Shown here: positions 45,560-57,859 of the stretch, piece by piece
Position numbering within the stretch: the stretch's first letter is position 1
Layout: the number at the start of each line of letters is the position of its first letter
Origin: Cristatella mucedo
Lineage: Eukaryota; Bryozoa; Phylactolaemata; Cristatellidae
Direction: 5' to 3'
Length of the DNA stretch: 64,000 nucleotides
Assembly: GCA_009760855.2 (NCBI GenBank)
Contig: WPIO01000013.1
Coordinates: 6,694,501 to 6,758,500, forward strand
Program-made: the position numbers and the translations under genes
Notes under the pieces: generated by a model
What the model saw: only the letters and a program-made list of their open reading frames with translations
What the model was told of the DNA's origin: nothing
Database searches by the model: none

Positions 45560-45765
45560 CAGGCTCTTCTGTCTTAAGTCGCATGGCTTTGCTTCCTATT
45601 AATCTCAAATCCTTGGGAGACTGCACGTTTAGCTCTTATGCTTTCACAGCCTGGAACTTGTCACTGTCTGACGTCACGTACATCCCACTGACTTGTAGCC
45701 ATTTCATATGAAGCTAAGAAAGAGATCTGTGAGGGTGCTATAATCAAGTGTATTATTATTATCAT
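45560..45765 (+). mobile_element. LINE family A 3' fragment
   Basis: Contains AATCTCAAATCCTTGGGAGA, GCTTTCACAGCCTGGAAC and a short tail with ATTATTATC. Confidence 0.5.
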
Positions 45766-45779
45766 TATTAAGCTAAAAA

Positions 45780-47150
45780 GCCGAAGGAATCTTCATAGCA
45801 TCCCCCCGACTATGTTGAATGTCCTTGATAGCCGTATGCATGCATCAGTTGTGCTTTTCATGTCACACTAACCAGTTGATATGATTCTTTTTGTTTATGT
45901 TAAGTGCTTTAAGGTCTAATATTTTAGGAGAAAAGGAAATGACAAATGTTATTATTAACAGAAAATACTGAATATCTTCCTTGCGACCTCGAGTCGAATA
46001 GACTGAAGCTTGCTGGAAGCAGCTTGTGCTCGTCCGGCTTTGCCCAGACTGCCTTCGAAGCACCCGATGCAGACTGACATGTGGCAAAACATCTCTGCAC
46101 ACATTCACCGTGAATTAACTAACGATTTTCAGAATGTCATCATTTATTTGCAGCTGTCCCGTGCTTGACTGCTCAGGTATGCACCCAGCCCTCCCAGCAA
46201 AGGGTTTGCATGTTACGATACCAGACTGCTGCTGCATTCTTAGTGCCGTGGATTACCGTGAGTTGTCTGCTTGAATGTCCACCGTGAGAGGAGGGGGTTA
46301 ACAAGGATTCTATGGACTGACCTCGGGAGGATGGCTGATGTCGTTGATTACCAATCATTAATGCCCGTGACTCACCTGCATGATGTTTTGCTGCCCACGA
46401 TGGCCTATGAATAGGCTTGGGGGAGGCACCCGACTAGGCTGTCCCTATAAGGCCTGTCTATTTTTGGTGAACGTTCTCCAGCTTACATACGGCAGTTAGC
46501 ATTTGGTCAATGGGCTTGACTAGGATCTACTGTGGCTGTTTCAGTAAATCTGCCACACTTGTGTTTCACATCCTAAATGCCTCAGTGCCACCAGCTTCAT
46601 TCATCCACTGGAAAAGTAATATATTACTAATATATTACAGTGCCATAAAGTGTCAATAGAGCAGTGAAGTGTCGGTCGAATTACTGCTTACTTACTAGTC
46701 CCATTTAACTGCACGTGCTTATGCATAAACTATACGAGCTAACTCCATAGCTTGTTAAGTTTGCATTTGCTGTACCTTAAAGCTGACTGGGTAAGAACTT
46801 ATGGATGTGTGCGTGCACAAACGAAAACATGACTGATTATTAACGTTTTAATTTTGAGAAGTAGCAGCCATGGAGTGTTGGGAACAGAGTGATGACAGAT
46901 GCTGCTCCAGCACATACAAATTCTCGTCTGCATTCGTAGCAATACAACATAGGAGCTCAGCCGGGCCTTCTCCCAAGACCAGCAACATTGCACGTGGCCA
47001 CACACGCGTAAACTACTACTGTGGTTCGGGCATATTCGTAATGCAAAAAAGCCACAAAATACAAACGAAAAAATTCTGTTCACAAATCAAAAGGGTCCCT
47101 TTGCACTATTTGACTGAAAAGCATAATAAATATATTGATCTAAGCTAGTG
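45780..47150. other. Intergenic stretch between ISY1 and the kinase
   Basis: No coding exon or repeat was recognised apart from short AT-rich tracts. Confidence 0.35.
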
Positions 47151-47152
47151 CT

Positions 47153-47287
47153 GACGTTTGCCTACAAACTGCTGCAAGTCATTGCTTTGGCATCAGTGAC
47201 GTTAGCCTACAAACTGCTGCAAGTCATTGCTTTGGCATCAGTGACGTTTGCCTACAAACTGCTGCAAGTCATTGCTTTGGCATCAGT
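47153..47287. repeat. Tandem repeat, 45 bp x 3
   Basis: Three near-identical units (47153-47197, 47198-47242, 47243-47287) starting GACGTTTGCCTACAAACTGC; the middle one has GTTAGCC instead of GTTTGCC. The length is a multiple of three and the plus strand is open, but no gene context supports translation. Confidence 0.92.
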
Positions 47288-47556
47288 GAGGCTGCAGCCA
47301 AGCAGCCTCACTGCTGATAGATGTAGATAAGATAGATGGTAGATATAGATGTCGACCAACGCAATAAAAAAAACTTGAAAAACTGCACCATGGGACGGCG
47401 ATCGACGCACTGAAACGTGTGTGGCCGCATGATTGCCAATGATTTGGCCATTTCGGTTCTTACAGCAGTGGCTTGGCGCATAAACACCGCAATCAGAAAC
47501 GGTTGGCAGGTCGGTTCGAGGGCAGCACAGCAGATCGACGGTCTACTCGGCAGCAC

Positions 47557-47588
47557 GGGCATCGCACGTACGTGCACGTGCGATGCCC
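47557..47588. repeat. 13-bp inverted repeat, 6-nt spacer
   Basis: GGGCATCGCACGT and ACGTGCGATGCCC flank ACGTGC. It lies about 240 bp beyond the kinase stop codon, probably in its 3' UTR or flank. Confidence 0.8.
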
Positions 47589-47826
47589 TCTTCTTGATGA
47601 GGCAGGTTTCATGGTCGGCACATGCAACGACTGTCCCGTCTCAAGCAAGTCTATACCGGCACTTGCTACAGCTAAGGTGACCGATCGAAAAACAACTTGC
47701 TGCATAGCGTCGCCGACCGGGCCAAGTCCAGCACCCGGCAAGTGCGATGCCATCTTGAGAATCTTGCTTGCCGCCCAAAGCTCTCAGCCTCGCCTCGTCG
47801 GCATCTCGTCTCTCGCCGACGTCGCG

Positions 47827-48038
47827 TCAGCGCACGCACGAGGCCTCGCGATACTCGCTGCCGCTCAGCGTAAAGAACTCCTCGAGCTTCCACTGCAGCG
47901 TCTCGAACGTCGGCCGTTCGATGTCGGCCGCGCGCCAGCAGTCGAGCATGAGGCCGTACAGCGCCGGCGGACAGTTGGGCGGGCAGGGCATGCGATAGCC
48001 GTGCTCCACGTGGTGCAGCACTTCCGAGTTGGTCATAC
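47827..48038 (-). CDS. Src42A-like: Src-type kinase, last exon with regulatory tail
   Basis: After TCTTCGGCAG the exon encodes [40 protein letters not shown] and [19 protein letters not shown], then TGA. The tail tyrosine lies seven residues from the end, matching the inhibitory CSK-site position of Src-family kinases. All kinase subdomains are present and nothing suggests inactivation. Confidence 0.94.
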
Positions 48039-48818
48039 CTGCCGAAGAGTGGCGCCAGGGAGGCAGCATCGGCGGCAGCATGAGCGAGGGATGCGGCGCT
48101 CTGCTGCGAGGTGACGCGTGAACGCGCAGCCCCTCTCACCTCCTTCCCCCACCCACCAAGCCATCTCATGGCCTATTGTACGAAAGCGCTGCACTATTGC
48201 ACGAAGCTCCACGCGACTCGGCTCGAGACAAAGAAACGGGCCACTGGCATCGCAGCACAGCGAGCAGAGAAGCCTCGCTTTGCGTAACTTCGCTTCGTCG
48301 AAGTTTCATTTTGTCGACCAGCCACGCCCACCTCAAAGTCCTGATCTCTTCCCTGTTTGGCCACTCTGACTTATTCTATCTATGCTGCTCAGTGTACCAC
48401 TTGAAACAAGTTGGCATTCTCGCTTGCTGCAGACTGGTTGGCACCCGGTTCATCGTCTGGAGCATACAGACCAAGCAAAAGAAGATCCCGGATAACAATT
48501 ATAAAAACCAGTGTTGACGAAAACCTCACTTAAAAAAGCCAAAAACTAGCGTTAGGGGGAGTGTTCGAAAAATGGGGTCACAAATGGTTTTTAAGTTGAG
48601 ATTTTGAACACGGTTTTAAGAAAACAGGTCCAAGATCAATGACTGTACATACACGCTCAAGTCACAAAGTATGTGGGGCACTGTCCTTCAAGCACGTGCT
48701 GCAGCCTCAGACATTAACCCAGAATACCAAAAAGTAAATGGCAGAAAGAATTGATCGACAGCACTCGAAGGGGTGAAAGTTCAGCGAAAATGAGACAGAC
48801 CGAGTTATAATGGAAGGG

Positions 48819-48886
48819 CACGTCATGGCAGCATCTGGGGGTCAAATGTCAGCACGTCATGGCAGCATCTGGAGGTCAAATGTCAG
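48819..48886. repeat. Tandem duplication, 34 bp x 2
   Basis: Two copies (48819-48852, 48853-48886) of CACGTCATGGCAGCATCTGG... differing by one base. They lie in the intron before the last kinase exon. Confidence 0.9.
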
Positions 48887-49352
48887 CAAACACTACGAGG
48901 GACGATGGAGAGGGCAGGCATCCGAAAGCTTCATACATACACACACACCTCCCCAGAGGCAGAATGAATAAGGAGGGTCGTACTATTTATTGGGCTGCAG
49001 CCCTCATGGGGCCGAACCAGAAGAGGATGCCAGAAGCATGTCCCTTGAGCCTAGCCAGCGATTGCGACAAGGTTAGTTCCCTTGGCACCAAACTCCATAA
49101 ATCCTGGCTTCGCTAATGCCAACGGATTGTTTAAGAACTACAACGAAAGCACAACAGCCCGGAAAAGCCTAAATACCACACATCACTAGCTTATCAGCAA
49201 CTCGGTTCGTCAGGCTCTATCACTCTCCAGGCTGTCTCTCACGTGCTTGTGTATCGGAGCTTGCGCGAGCAAGTGTGTGCGTGCACTCTTGTCTCCCGTT
49301 AGTTTCAGTCGCCTGCTGCCTTCAGGTCTGTCAATATGTTTCAGTCTCTTAG

Positions 49353-49443
<91 letters not shown>
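49353..49443. repeat. Compound (CT)n(TA)n microsatellite
   Basis: About 35 CT units run directly into about ten TA units. Confidence 0.95.
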
Positions 49444-49521
49444 CCCTCCCTCTCTCACTCTTCATGTCTCCCAGCCTGTATCTGTCTCTCCATCTCTATG
49501 TCTCTCATTCTGCCTATACTA

Positions 49522-49978
49522 CCCCATCAGGCCAAGCATCGTACCACTCGCTTTTCGGAATCCAACAGTCTGGAAATACCTTGTACAAACCTTAAATCCT
49601 TTGGAGACCGTGCATTTAGCTCGTATGCTCCCAAAGCCTGGAACTCCCTCCCGACCTGCGTCAGAACATCCCCTGACCTGACCACATTTAAAAGAAACTT
49701 AAAAACATACCTATTTAGGACAGCATTTAGTGGGTCCCTGTGATTCGTCCTTGATGTGCTTATGTGTGCTGACACTGTGCATGCTGCCACTAACCACATT
49801 TGCATGCTGACCCTGTGCATGTCACCCCTAACCATATTATTCATTTTGTTTGTTTTTCAAGCATGATTTTACTTACTATTCTATTGCATATCACTTTGCA
49901 GCAAATGTAAAGCGCCTAGAAAGAGATTAAGTTCTCTGAGGGCGCTTTATCAAGTGCAATATTATTATTATTATATAT
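49522..49978 (+). mobile_element. LINE family A 3' fragment, young
   Basis: The plus strand keeps an open RT C-terminus (PHQAKHRTTRFSESNSLEIP, FGDRAFSSYAPKAWNSLPTC), spacer, an undamaged stem-loop tail and ATT repeats. It serves well as the family A tail reference. It is in the last kinase intron, antisense to the gene. Confidence 0.8.
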
Positions 49979-49990
49979 TATTATCGCCTA

Positions 49991-51540
<1,550 letters not shown>

Positions 51541-51544
51541 TAAA

Positions 51545-51680
51545 GGAATGCAGATGGGGCTGTAGGGCATAGGAGGGGAATATGCTTCTTTTGCACCATA
51601 TGTTTTAAAGTGCCTAGAAACAGACTTAGCTCTCTGAGGGTATTTTGAAAACATATCACCACTACTATTATTATTAAGGG
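51545..51680 (+). mobile_element. LINE tail variant, copy 1
   Basis: CAGATGGGGCTGTAGGG, GAGGGGAATATGCTTCTTTT then a LINE-A-like tail and ACTATTATTATT. The same leader plus tail recurs at 52646-52760. Confidence 0.55.
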
Positions 51681-51739
51681 GCAGACTGCCATTGCTACAA
51701 ACAGAAAGTCTGGATTAACGAGGCTCAAGCCACCGAGCT

Positions 51740-51930
51740 AATAATAATAATAACACTTGTAAAGCACCCCCAGAGAACTCTGAATCTCTTTCTATCTAGG
51801 CACCTTACTGATGTGGTATAGAAAGCATTACCCAATGATTGATGGTAACACACGCAAGCCGCAGGCACTTCGTAAATAGGTACATGCACGAAAAAGACGT
51901 ATCACAAAGACCCATCAAATGCTGTAATAA
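51740..51930 (-). mobile_element. LINE family A tail fragment
   Basis: Starts with AATAATAATAACACTTG and CACCCCCAGAGAACTCTG, then a decayed spacer ending CACAAAGACCCATCAAATGC. Confidence 0.5.
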
Positions 51931-52544
51931 GCAGGATAGCCGATAAGCTATCCAGCTTGGTGGGGAGCTTACCGATGGCACTGAGTTTGATCCCCCATCA
52001 GTCAAAGTAAAGGTGGTGCTGAGGGTTGCAAGTCAAACCAGAAGAAAGCTAATTCAGCAGAGAATAGCCGTAGGTATGCAGAAGCTTACAGGCAACATTC
52101 AACGTACAGTACTCTCCTTGCGGCTCGGCGTGCATGCACAGCAAAGTGCTGCACAGGGAAGGGGAGGGAGGGAGGGAGGAGGACGATAACAAGTCATCTA
52201 CGAGAGGGGGAAAACTGCATGCCTGAGCGACTGGTAAAAGGCAAATGTCGAGTGATGTATATGCAGACAGCCAGAGTAACTTTAGCGATGGAAGCACACG
52301 CCTTCACCAGCAATGTTCACCGTTATGACTGAAGCAAAAAAGCTGTAATTAACAAGAAACGTGACTCCTGAACGCGAGCCACGGTAGTTCTTCTTCATAA
52401 TTTGTCTAACGACTACATCTTTCGAGCTGCAGCAAGCATAATTGTTCCCCCTACACCTGCACAAACTAGAGCTTCCTCAACAGCTTCATTTGCATAGCAG
52501 CAGGGGGCCAGCTATTACCACCGTTTGCACGGGGCAATAAAGGA

Positions 52545-52607
52545 TCGCTCACTGAAGGACTTGAACCACAGGGCTATTATTGCAATTCCATTTCGTTGAG
52601 CTACCAA
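52545..52607 (-). other. tRNA-like sequence (SINE head or tRNA fossil)
   Basis: The minus strand reads GGTAGCTCAACGAAATGG (A-box-like), then about 20 bases later GTGGTTCAAGTCCTT with a consensus B box GGTTCAAGTCC. The arms do not pair well enough for a functional tRNA. Confidence 0.4.
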
Positions 52608-52645
52608 AAAAAGCCACTGGGCCACTGCAGCAGGTCATGAATATG

Positions 52646-52760
52646 GCAGATGGGGCCGTAGGAGGGGAATATGCTTCTTCTGCACCATATTTCAAGTGCA
52701 TACAGAGTGCTTAAAGAGATTTAGCTCTCTGAGAGTGTTACACAAATGTATCATAAAGAT
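52646..52760 (+). mobile_element. LINE tail variant, copy 2
   Basis: Collinear with 51545-51680 (CAGATGGGGCCGTAGG, GAGGGGAATATGCTTCTTCT, tail). Confidence 0.55.
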
Positions 52761-52841
52761 TTGACCATTTGTCTCCTTTGCTGAAAGAGCTTGGACGGCT
52801 GCTGGTTGATCAACGAATACAGAGTGAACTTCTTATGCTGA

Positions 52842-53545
52842 CCCGGTGAGCCGTGATGGCACACTAATATAATAATAATAATAATATTGCACTTGATAAA
52901 GCGCCCTCAGAGAACTTAATCTCTTTCTAGGCGCTTTACATTTGCTGCAACGTGATATGCAATAGAATAGTAAGTAAAATCATGCTTGAAAAACAAACAA
53001 AATGAATAACATGGTTAGGGGTTACATGCACTGGGTCAGCATGCAAATGTGGTTAGTGGCAGCATGAACAGTGTCAGCACGCATAAGCACATCGAGGACG
53101 AATCACAAGGACCCACTAAATGCTGTCCTAAATAGGTATGTTTTTAAGTTTCTTTTAAATGTGGTCAGGTCAGGGAATGTTCTGATGCAGGTCGGGAGGG
53201 AGTTCCAGGCTGTGGGAGCATACGAGCTAAATGCACGGTCTCCAAAGGATTTAAGGTTTGTACGAGGTATTTCTAGACTGTTGGATTCCGAAAAGCGAGT
53301 GGTACGATGCTTTGCCTGATGGGGTAGTATATCTGAAAGGTAGGCTGGAGCCATAGAATGAAGAGACCTAAAAGTGAGCGACAAAACACCAGGTAAGGCG
53401 GTTGCTTTCACGATCTCGATCCCGAGGTCGTGGGATCGATTCCTGCGGTGGGCGATCCTTTATCGTTACTGCAAGCAGTGCTAATAGCCGTAAAGGCTCT
53501 TCTGTTGCTATACAAAAGAGGCTATTTAATCAACTAGGATTTATT
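52842..53545 (+). mobile_element. SINE family 2 copy split by a LINE A insertion
   Basis: GACCCGGTGAGCCGTGATGGCACACTA (52842-52868, read in two parts) is the SINE2 5' end. It resumes after the LINE at about 53388 with CAGGTAAGGCGGTTGC and continues through the B-box region (GGGATCGATTCC) and CGTAAAGGCTCTTCTGTTGC. Without the insert it aligns with 38005-38175. Confidence 0.75.
52868..53388 (-). mobile_element. LINE family A copy inserted in SINE2
   Basis: The element starts with AATAATAATAATAATATTGC and the family tail and runs on the minus strand to FKVLS-equivalent sequence. The C-terminal frame is open (53103-53411). Both ends are defined by the interrupted SINE2, giving a 5'-truncated copy of about 520 bp. 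Confidence 0.8.
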
Positions 53546-54000
53546 TATTTATAAGGCCCACCACGGCTTGGCTCCTTTATACCTAGCTGAACTGCTGCAT
53601 CAGTTTCAGCCTTCTCGTGCCCTCAGGTCCTCTATGGACAATAGATTAGCTGTTCCATTCCTCTGCTTAAAGACCGTTGGCGACAGAAGCTTTTGCTCTG
53701 CAGGTCCTATGCTGTGGAACTCACTTCCACAATTCTTATGCAACGACATCTACTCTCCTGCCTGCTGCTGACTATGGCACATCTTTTCCAGCCATCATGA
53801 GCTGTTACTTGCATGCTACTCACTACCTCAAATGCTCTCCTGACTCAGTTATGCTTCTCACTTTCTCTTTGTTGTGTGAAATGAAGCCTGTTGGCTACCC
53901 AATGTGTACCAAAAGCAGCTTAGGCTTACGGTGCACTATACAAAACTCTCCTTCGTAACACCCACATAGTCTTTTTGGACTAACAGACAGAGACGCATAC
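53545..54000 (+). mobile_element. LINE family B 3' fragment
   Basis: Plus strand: GCCCACCACGGCTTGGCTCC, YLAELLHQFQPSRALRSSMD, LWNSLPQFLCND, then the family B 3' end with GTAACACCCACATAGTCTTT. It directly follows SINE2. Confidence 0.7.
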
Positions 54001-54004
54001 ACAC

Positions 54005-54960
54005 ATAAGATCCTGGGACAAATACACACAAACGAGTGCACACACTCACAACACACATTCCGGCATGCGCTGTAGTTGCTGACAACGAATAAAGAAAGCA
54101 TCACTTGCAGATCAAGAGAAAAATTCCACACACCAACAAGGAATCCTACATCATAGCTATAACACTGCAAACGGCTGACAGCATCGGCACTGAACAAAGT
54201 GACGATCGCGAGCTGCAAATGCCAAGCCGGCACACAGTGCATAAGCGACAGATAGCCATCGTGGCGGAGACAGGTGTAAGCGAAATTCATAAAAAGCTTC
54301 TACGAAACCACGGCAGCCTATACCTGCCAACAGAAGACAGAAAAGCAAACTCCCAAAGCCGGCTCGAGCCAAAGTAAGTGCACGCTACGCTTGTACTGGC
54401 TGATCAAACACCCGTGACACAGGCAGCCAATCTCGGAAAGCAGGCTAGCAAGAAAGCACTTGCTGCTACAGCAAATGAACAATAAAGCAGAGCAGAGCAG
54501 AATGATTGCTCAAGAGTTCTACAATATTTATATTCACCTTTCCTTCCTCCTAAAATAAAGAATCTCATGTAAGCAGCTGTCACGAAGTATCACGACTGAA
54601 TCATGCAGCTCGCCAAAGCAAGGCACACATGTTCTTAAAATTCTCTCCACATCATACACCCCAGTTCGTAGAGACACGACAAGAAGGCTGCGCCCTACCT
54701 AAACGACTGCTGCTCGCATGTCTTAAGCTAGATCTTTCATCATACCACTACAGACCAATTATTTGAAGATGCCACCTGCACTGCACCAACTTATGTGAAA
54801 CACCAGTCATCAGGAACACAAAGTCAGCAGTGACAACGGCAGATCTACCCCTGATCAGGCACACAGAGCGTCCTAATTCGGCCACAATAGCAGCTAGACT
54901 ACCAAGAGTAAGTGCTGCCTGACGAGCAGAGCGCATGCATGCACAGCGTATTTCACGAAG
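54005..54960. other. Kinase intron, no feature seen
   Basis: No exon, microsatellite or recognised repeat. Confidence 0.35.
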
Positions 54961-55020
54961 TCTATCAGCAGCAGGCAACAGGTGTGCATAGACTGGACAG
55001 CAAAATTAGGCAGCCTTTAC

Positions 55021-55199
55021 CTTTATGACTCTTGCAAGACCGAAGTCGGCTATCTTGACCTGATTAGCATCTCCGACCAGTATGTTTCGAGCAGCTAGAT
55101 CGCGATGGATATAGTTCTGAGACTCGAGATACGCCATACCAGTTGCCACCTGGACGGCAATGTCTATAAGCTGGGGTAGCTTCAGCGACCGGCCTTTAC
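55021..55199 (-). CDS. Src42A-like: Src-type kinase, catalytic loop exon
   Basis: Acceptor TGCTCTGTAG, donor AAAG/GTAAAG. It encodes [40 protein letters not shown] and [19 protein letters not shown]. It therefore carries the catalytic HRD Asp, HRDLAARN Asn and DFG Asp. Ends in phase 0. Confidence 0.95.
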
Positions 55200-55416
55200 C
55201 TACAGAGCACAGAGTCAGGGCATGCACCGATGACCATGGTGATGCCAGTCACACAAGTGGGGAGGGCAGTGACTAAAGGCAGCAGCAACAACATCGATGA
55301 TAGTCCTACGGGGCAGCAACACTGGTGGTAGCAGCAGCGTTAGCAGCAGTTCAAGCAATGGCGGCAGCGGCAGATCAGGCAGCAGCAGCCTGCAGAGCGC
55401 ACGAGAGCACACGCAC

Positions 55417-55575
55417 CCTGCAGGTACTCCAGCGCGCTGCCGTTGCGCATGAGCTCCGTCACAATGAAGATCGGCTCATCACGGGTGCACACGGCATACA
55501 GTTGGATCAGCTTGGGATGACGAAGTCGCTTCATGATCTGGGCCTCCGCGAGAAAGTCTCTGGGGTCCATGGTGC
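55417..55575 (-). CDS. Src42A-like: Src-type kinase, alpha-C and hinge exon
   Basis: After GTCGGCCAG the exon encodes [20 protein letters not shown], with the alpha-C glutamate in AEAQ, and [20 protein letters not shown] with Thr as gatekeeper before the hinge. It ends SALEYLQ at AGG/GTGCGT, phase 1. Confidence 0.94.
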
Positions 55576-55736
55576 CTGGCCGACGGCAAACAGCAATCGG
55601 CAATCAGAGAGAGCGATCCCAGCGATGCCTATGTATCGACGTTCAGCAGGCGCCACGCATACAAAAAAGTGGCGCCACAGTTTGGCAAAAACAGCAGCGA
55701 CCGGGATGCATAAAGCGTCAGCCCTGGGGTACTCGC

Positions 55737-55905
55737 CTGTCTTCAGGGTCTTCACTGCCACAGGGGTCGTGTCATTCCACATGCCCTCCCACACGTCGCC
55801 AAACTGGCCTTGGCCTATGTTGCGTATCAGCCTCAGGGAGGTCTTTGCAATCTCCCACTGGTCCCTCGTGTTGTACGACAGGCCACCGGTTCCTGGTCTG
55901 TCAGC
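55737..55905 (-). CDS. Src42A-like: Src-type kinase, linker and P-loop exon
   Basis: The acceptor is CTCACCTAG. The exon encodes [20 protein letters not shown], then [20 protein letters not shown] with the G-x-G-x-F-G loop, and VAVKTLKTG with the catalytic lysine (VAVK). It leaves one base. The donor is ACAG/GCGAGT, a GC donor: the GT donor available five bases later would shift the frame. Confidence 0.93.
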
Positions 55906-55970
55906 CTAGGTGAGGACGAAGGACAAAATACACCTCACGTGACGACGAGGTATACAAATATTGCATGCAG

Positions 55971-55987
55971 GCACACACATACACACA

Positions 55988-56046
<59 letters not shown>
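55971..56046. repeat. (CA)n microsatellite
   Basis: About 35 CA units with TA interruptions, in the 2.9-kb intron between the SH2 and linker exons of the kinase. Confidence 0.95.
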
Positions 56047-56049
<3 letters not shown>

Positions 56050-56850
56050 TATACATACACACACAAAAACCACTATCAAGCACACAGATACACGTGTGTG
56101 CAAAAACGCACACGTGTTAAACTAGCTAAAAAAAAGGAAATGTGCGTGCAAAACGAGCACGCACACACGCAAACGGGAGAACCGCGGCTTTTGACTCTGC
56201 CAACATGCACAGCTGCTCGATAGAAGCGACAATCGGCAAATACATCCATGTTAAATTGGCGTCAACAAACCCACTTCGGTATTACACCGCTTGCCCTCGA
56301 GTATGTGACAGCTACTCCAGAGAATACTCAAACTGGTGTCATGAAGGTAGATTTCCGTGTGCACTGCCATTCAGAATGACTCTCTGTTTAAAACCACAAG
56401 GTACAGTGTCCAATATCCACAGCACTAATTATCAACCGCACACATTTGCGCACAAGCATTTAACGCCTCATTATCTTGGCTATGACATTTCGTCGAAGCT
56501 AAATGGCAAACACAAAGATCGTCACAACATGCAAATTTCTCGATTCTAAGGTGTGGCAGGCGCAGCCATGGTACGAGCAGAACCTCAGAGGACAAGGATG
56601 GGGTTTGCAGTCCATCTGCTATGTTCACCTACTGAGCCACGTCAGCTCAGCAATAACAGTTGAAACGAGTAACGAGGTATACGAGTATGACCTGCGATTT
56701 TCCTACTGAGGAAGGCTGTATGCAGGAACAGAACTCGCTTATACTTTTTCTGGTGTTTCCGGAGGAGGCGAGTACCAGTGGACCAATACTTATGCAAGCC
56801 GACTAAGGCATGTCCGCGCATCTGCGCTTTAAAGAATTGGATATCGCAGG

Positions 56851-56952
56851 AGCACTGACAGAGGAGTTCTGAAACAGCCCTCGTTTGTGGGACACGGAGA
56901 GAGCACTGACAGAGGAGTTCTGAAACAGCCCTCGTTTGTGGGACACGGAGAG
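56851..56952. repeat. Tandem duplication, 51 bp x 2
   Basis: Two identical units, 56851-56901 and 56902-56952, beginning AGCACTGACAGAGGAGTTCT. Fully identical copies imply a recent event. Confidence 0.92.
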
Positions 56953-57551
56953 GCCCACGAGATCGAAGTGCGTTGGTTCTGCTGCTGCTGAAGACGAGGA
57001 GAAGAATAAGAAGAAGAACAATCCCTACGAGCGAGCGCCAAGCGGCCGAGTTGTGAAATCGGTCTGCAGGTGGCAATGTAAACGAAGCACTAAACTGGGC
57101 CGACAGCACGGCATGCAGATGATCGCATTGTATACTCGATCGGGCTACGTCGAGCTCAATCGTCATCCGTGGCAGGTTGCATGCTCACGGCTGCTGCTTA
57201 CCTTAGCTCCTAACAACTCCTCTGGCCGTGGGCCCCAACCCCAGGGCTTTACCGTGTCCACGGCATTTTGTCATTGTTTGAATGTTCACTTTTTAAAGAT
57301 TTGCCTCGGTGAGTATAAAGGTTGCAGGGAGGATCCTAAGGGGGAGCTAAAATCAACAACCATCTTACTAGAATGACAGGCAGGTCGGTACAAGATTGGT
57401 TCGCGTAAACACAGATCAGGCTGTAAGCAGCACTGAACAGCTGGTCACGGAGCCACGAGATGCATTAGTCGGGTCATTGGTCTCATTAGCAGGTTCACGA
57501 TATTGATGTCTGGTCGCATTAGTGAGCCGTCGGTGTGCACCATAAAAGAAA

Positions 57552-57574
57552 CCCCCCCCCCCCCCCCCCCCCCC
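57552..57574. repeat. Poly-C run (23 C)
   Basis: Uninterrupted C tract. A shorter one (15 C) is at 59942-59956. The exact length may be a sequencing artefact. Confidence 0.8.
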
Positions 57575-57859
57575 GATGCGATTGTTGGCACTACACGACG
57601 AGCTTATCCTTATCTTTTAAGTCGCAATTCTGCAAATAAATGCCTTCAGGTACAAACAAACAGAATTGTGCCCCTACCCCCCTATAGATCCCCATACAAG
57701 CACGAGCATATTAGACATATGAGGAATAGGGTAGTACTGCAAAATGGCACTGCAAGAGTTCAGGTCCTATGTCAGTGGGAGACCAGAGAATTGATGCCAA
57801 AGGAGCACCAGTCATCAAAATAAGCAATGCCATAATATCTCCTGTAGCATCTGCACAAA

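Noticed and set aside
47557-47588. Intrinsic (rho-independent) terminator
   Set aside because: The window is eukaryotic and there is no following T run; bacterial terminators are not expected.
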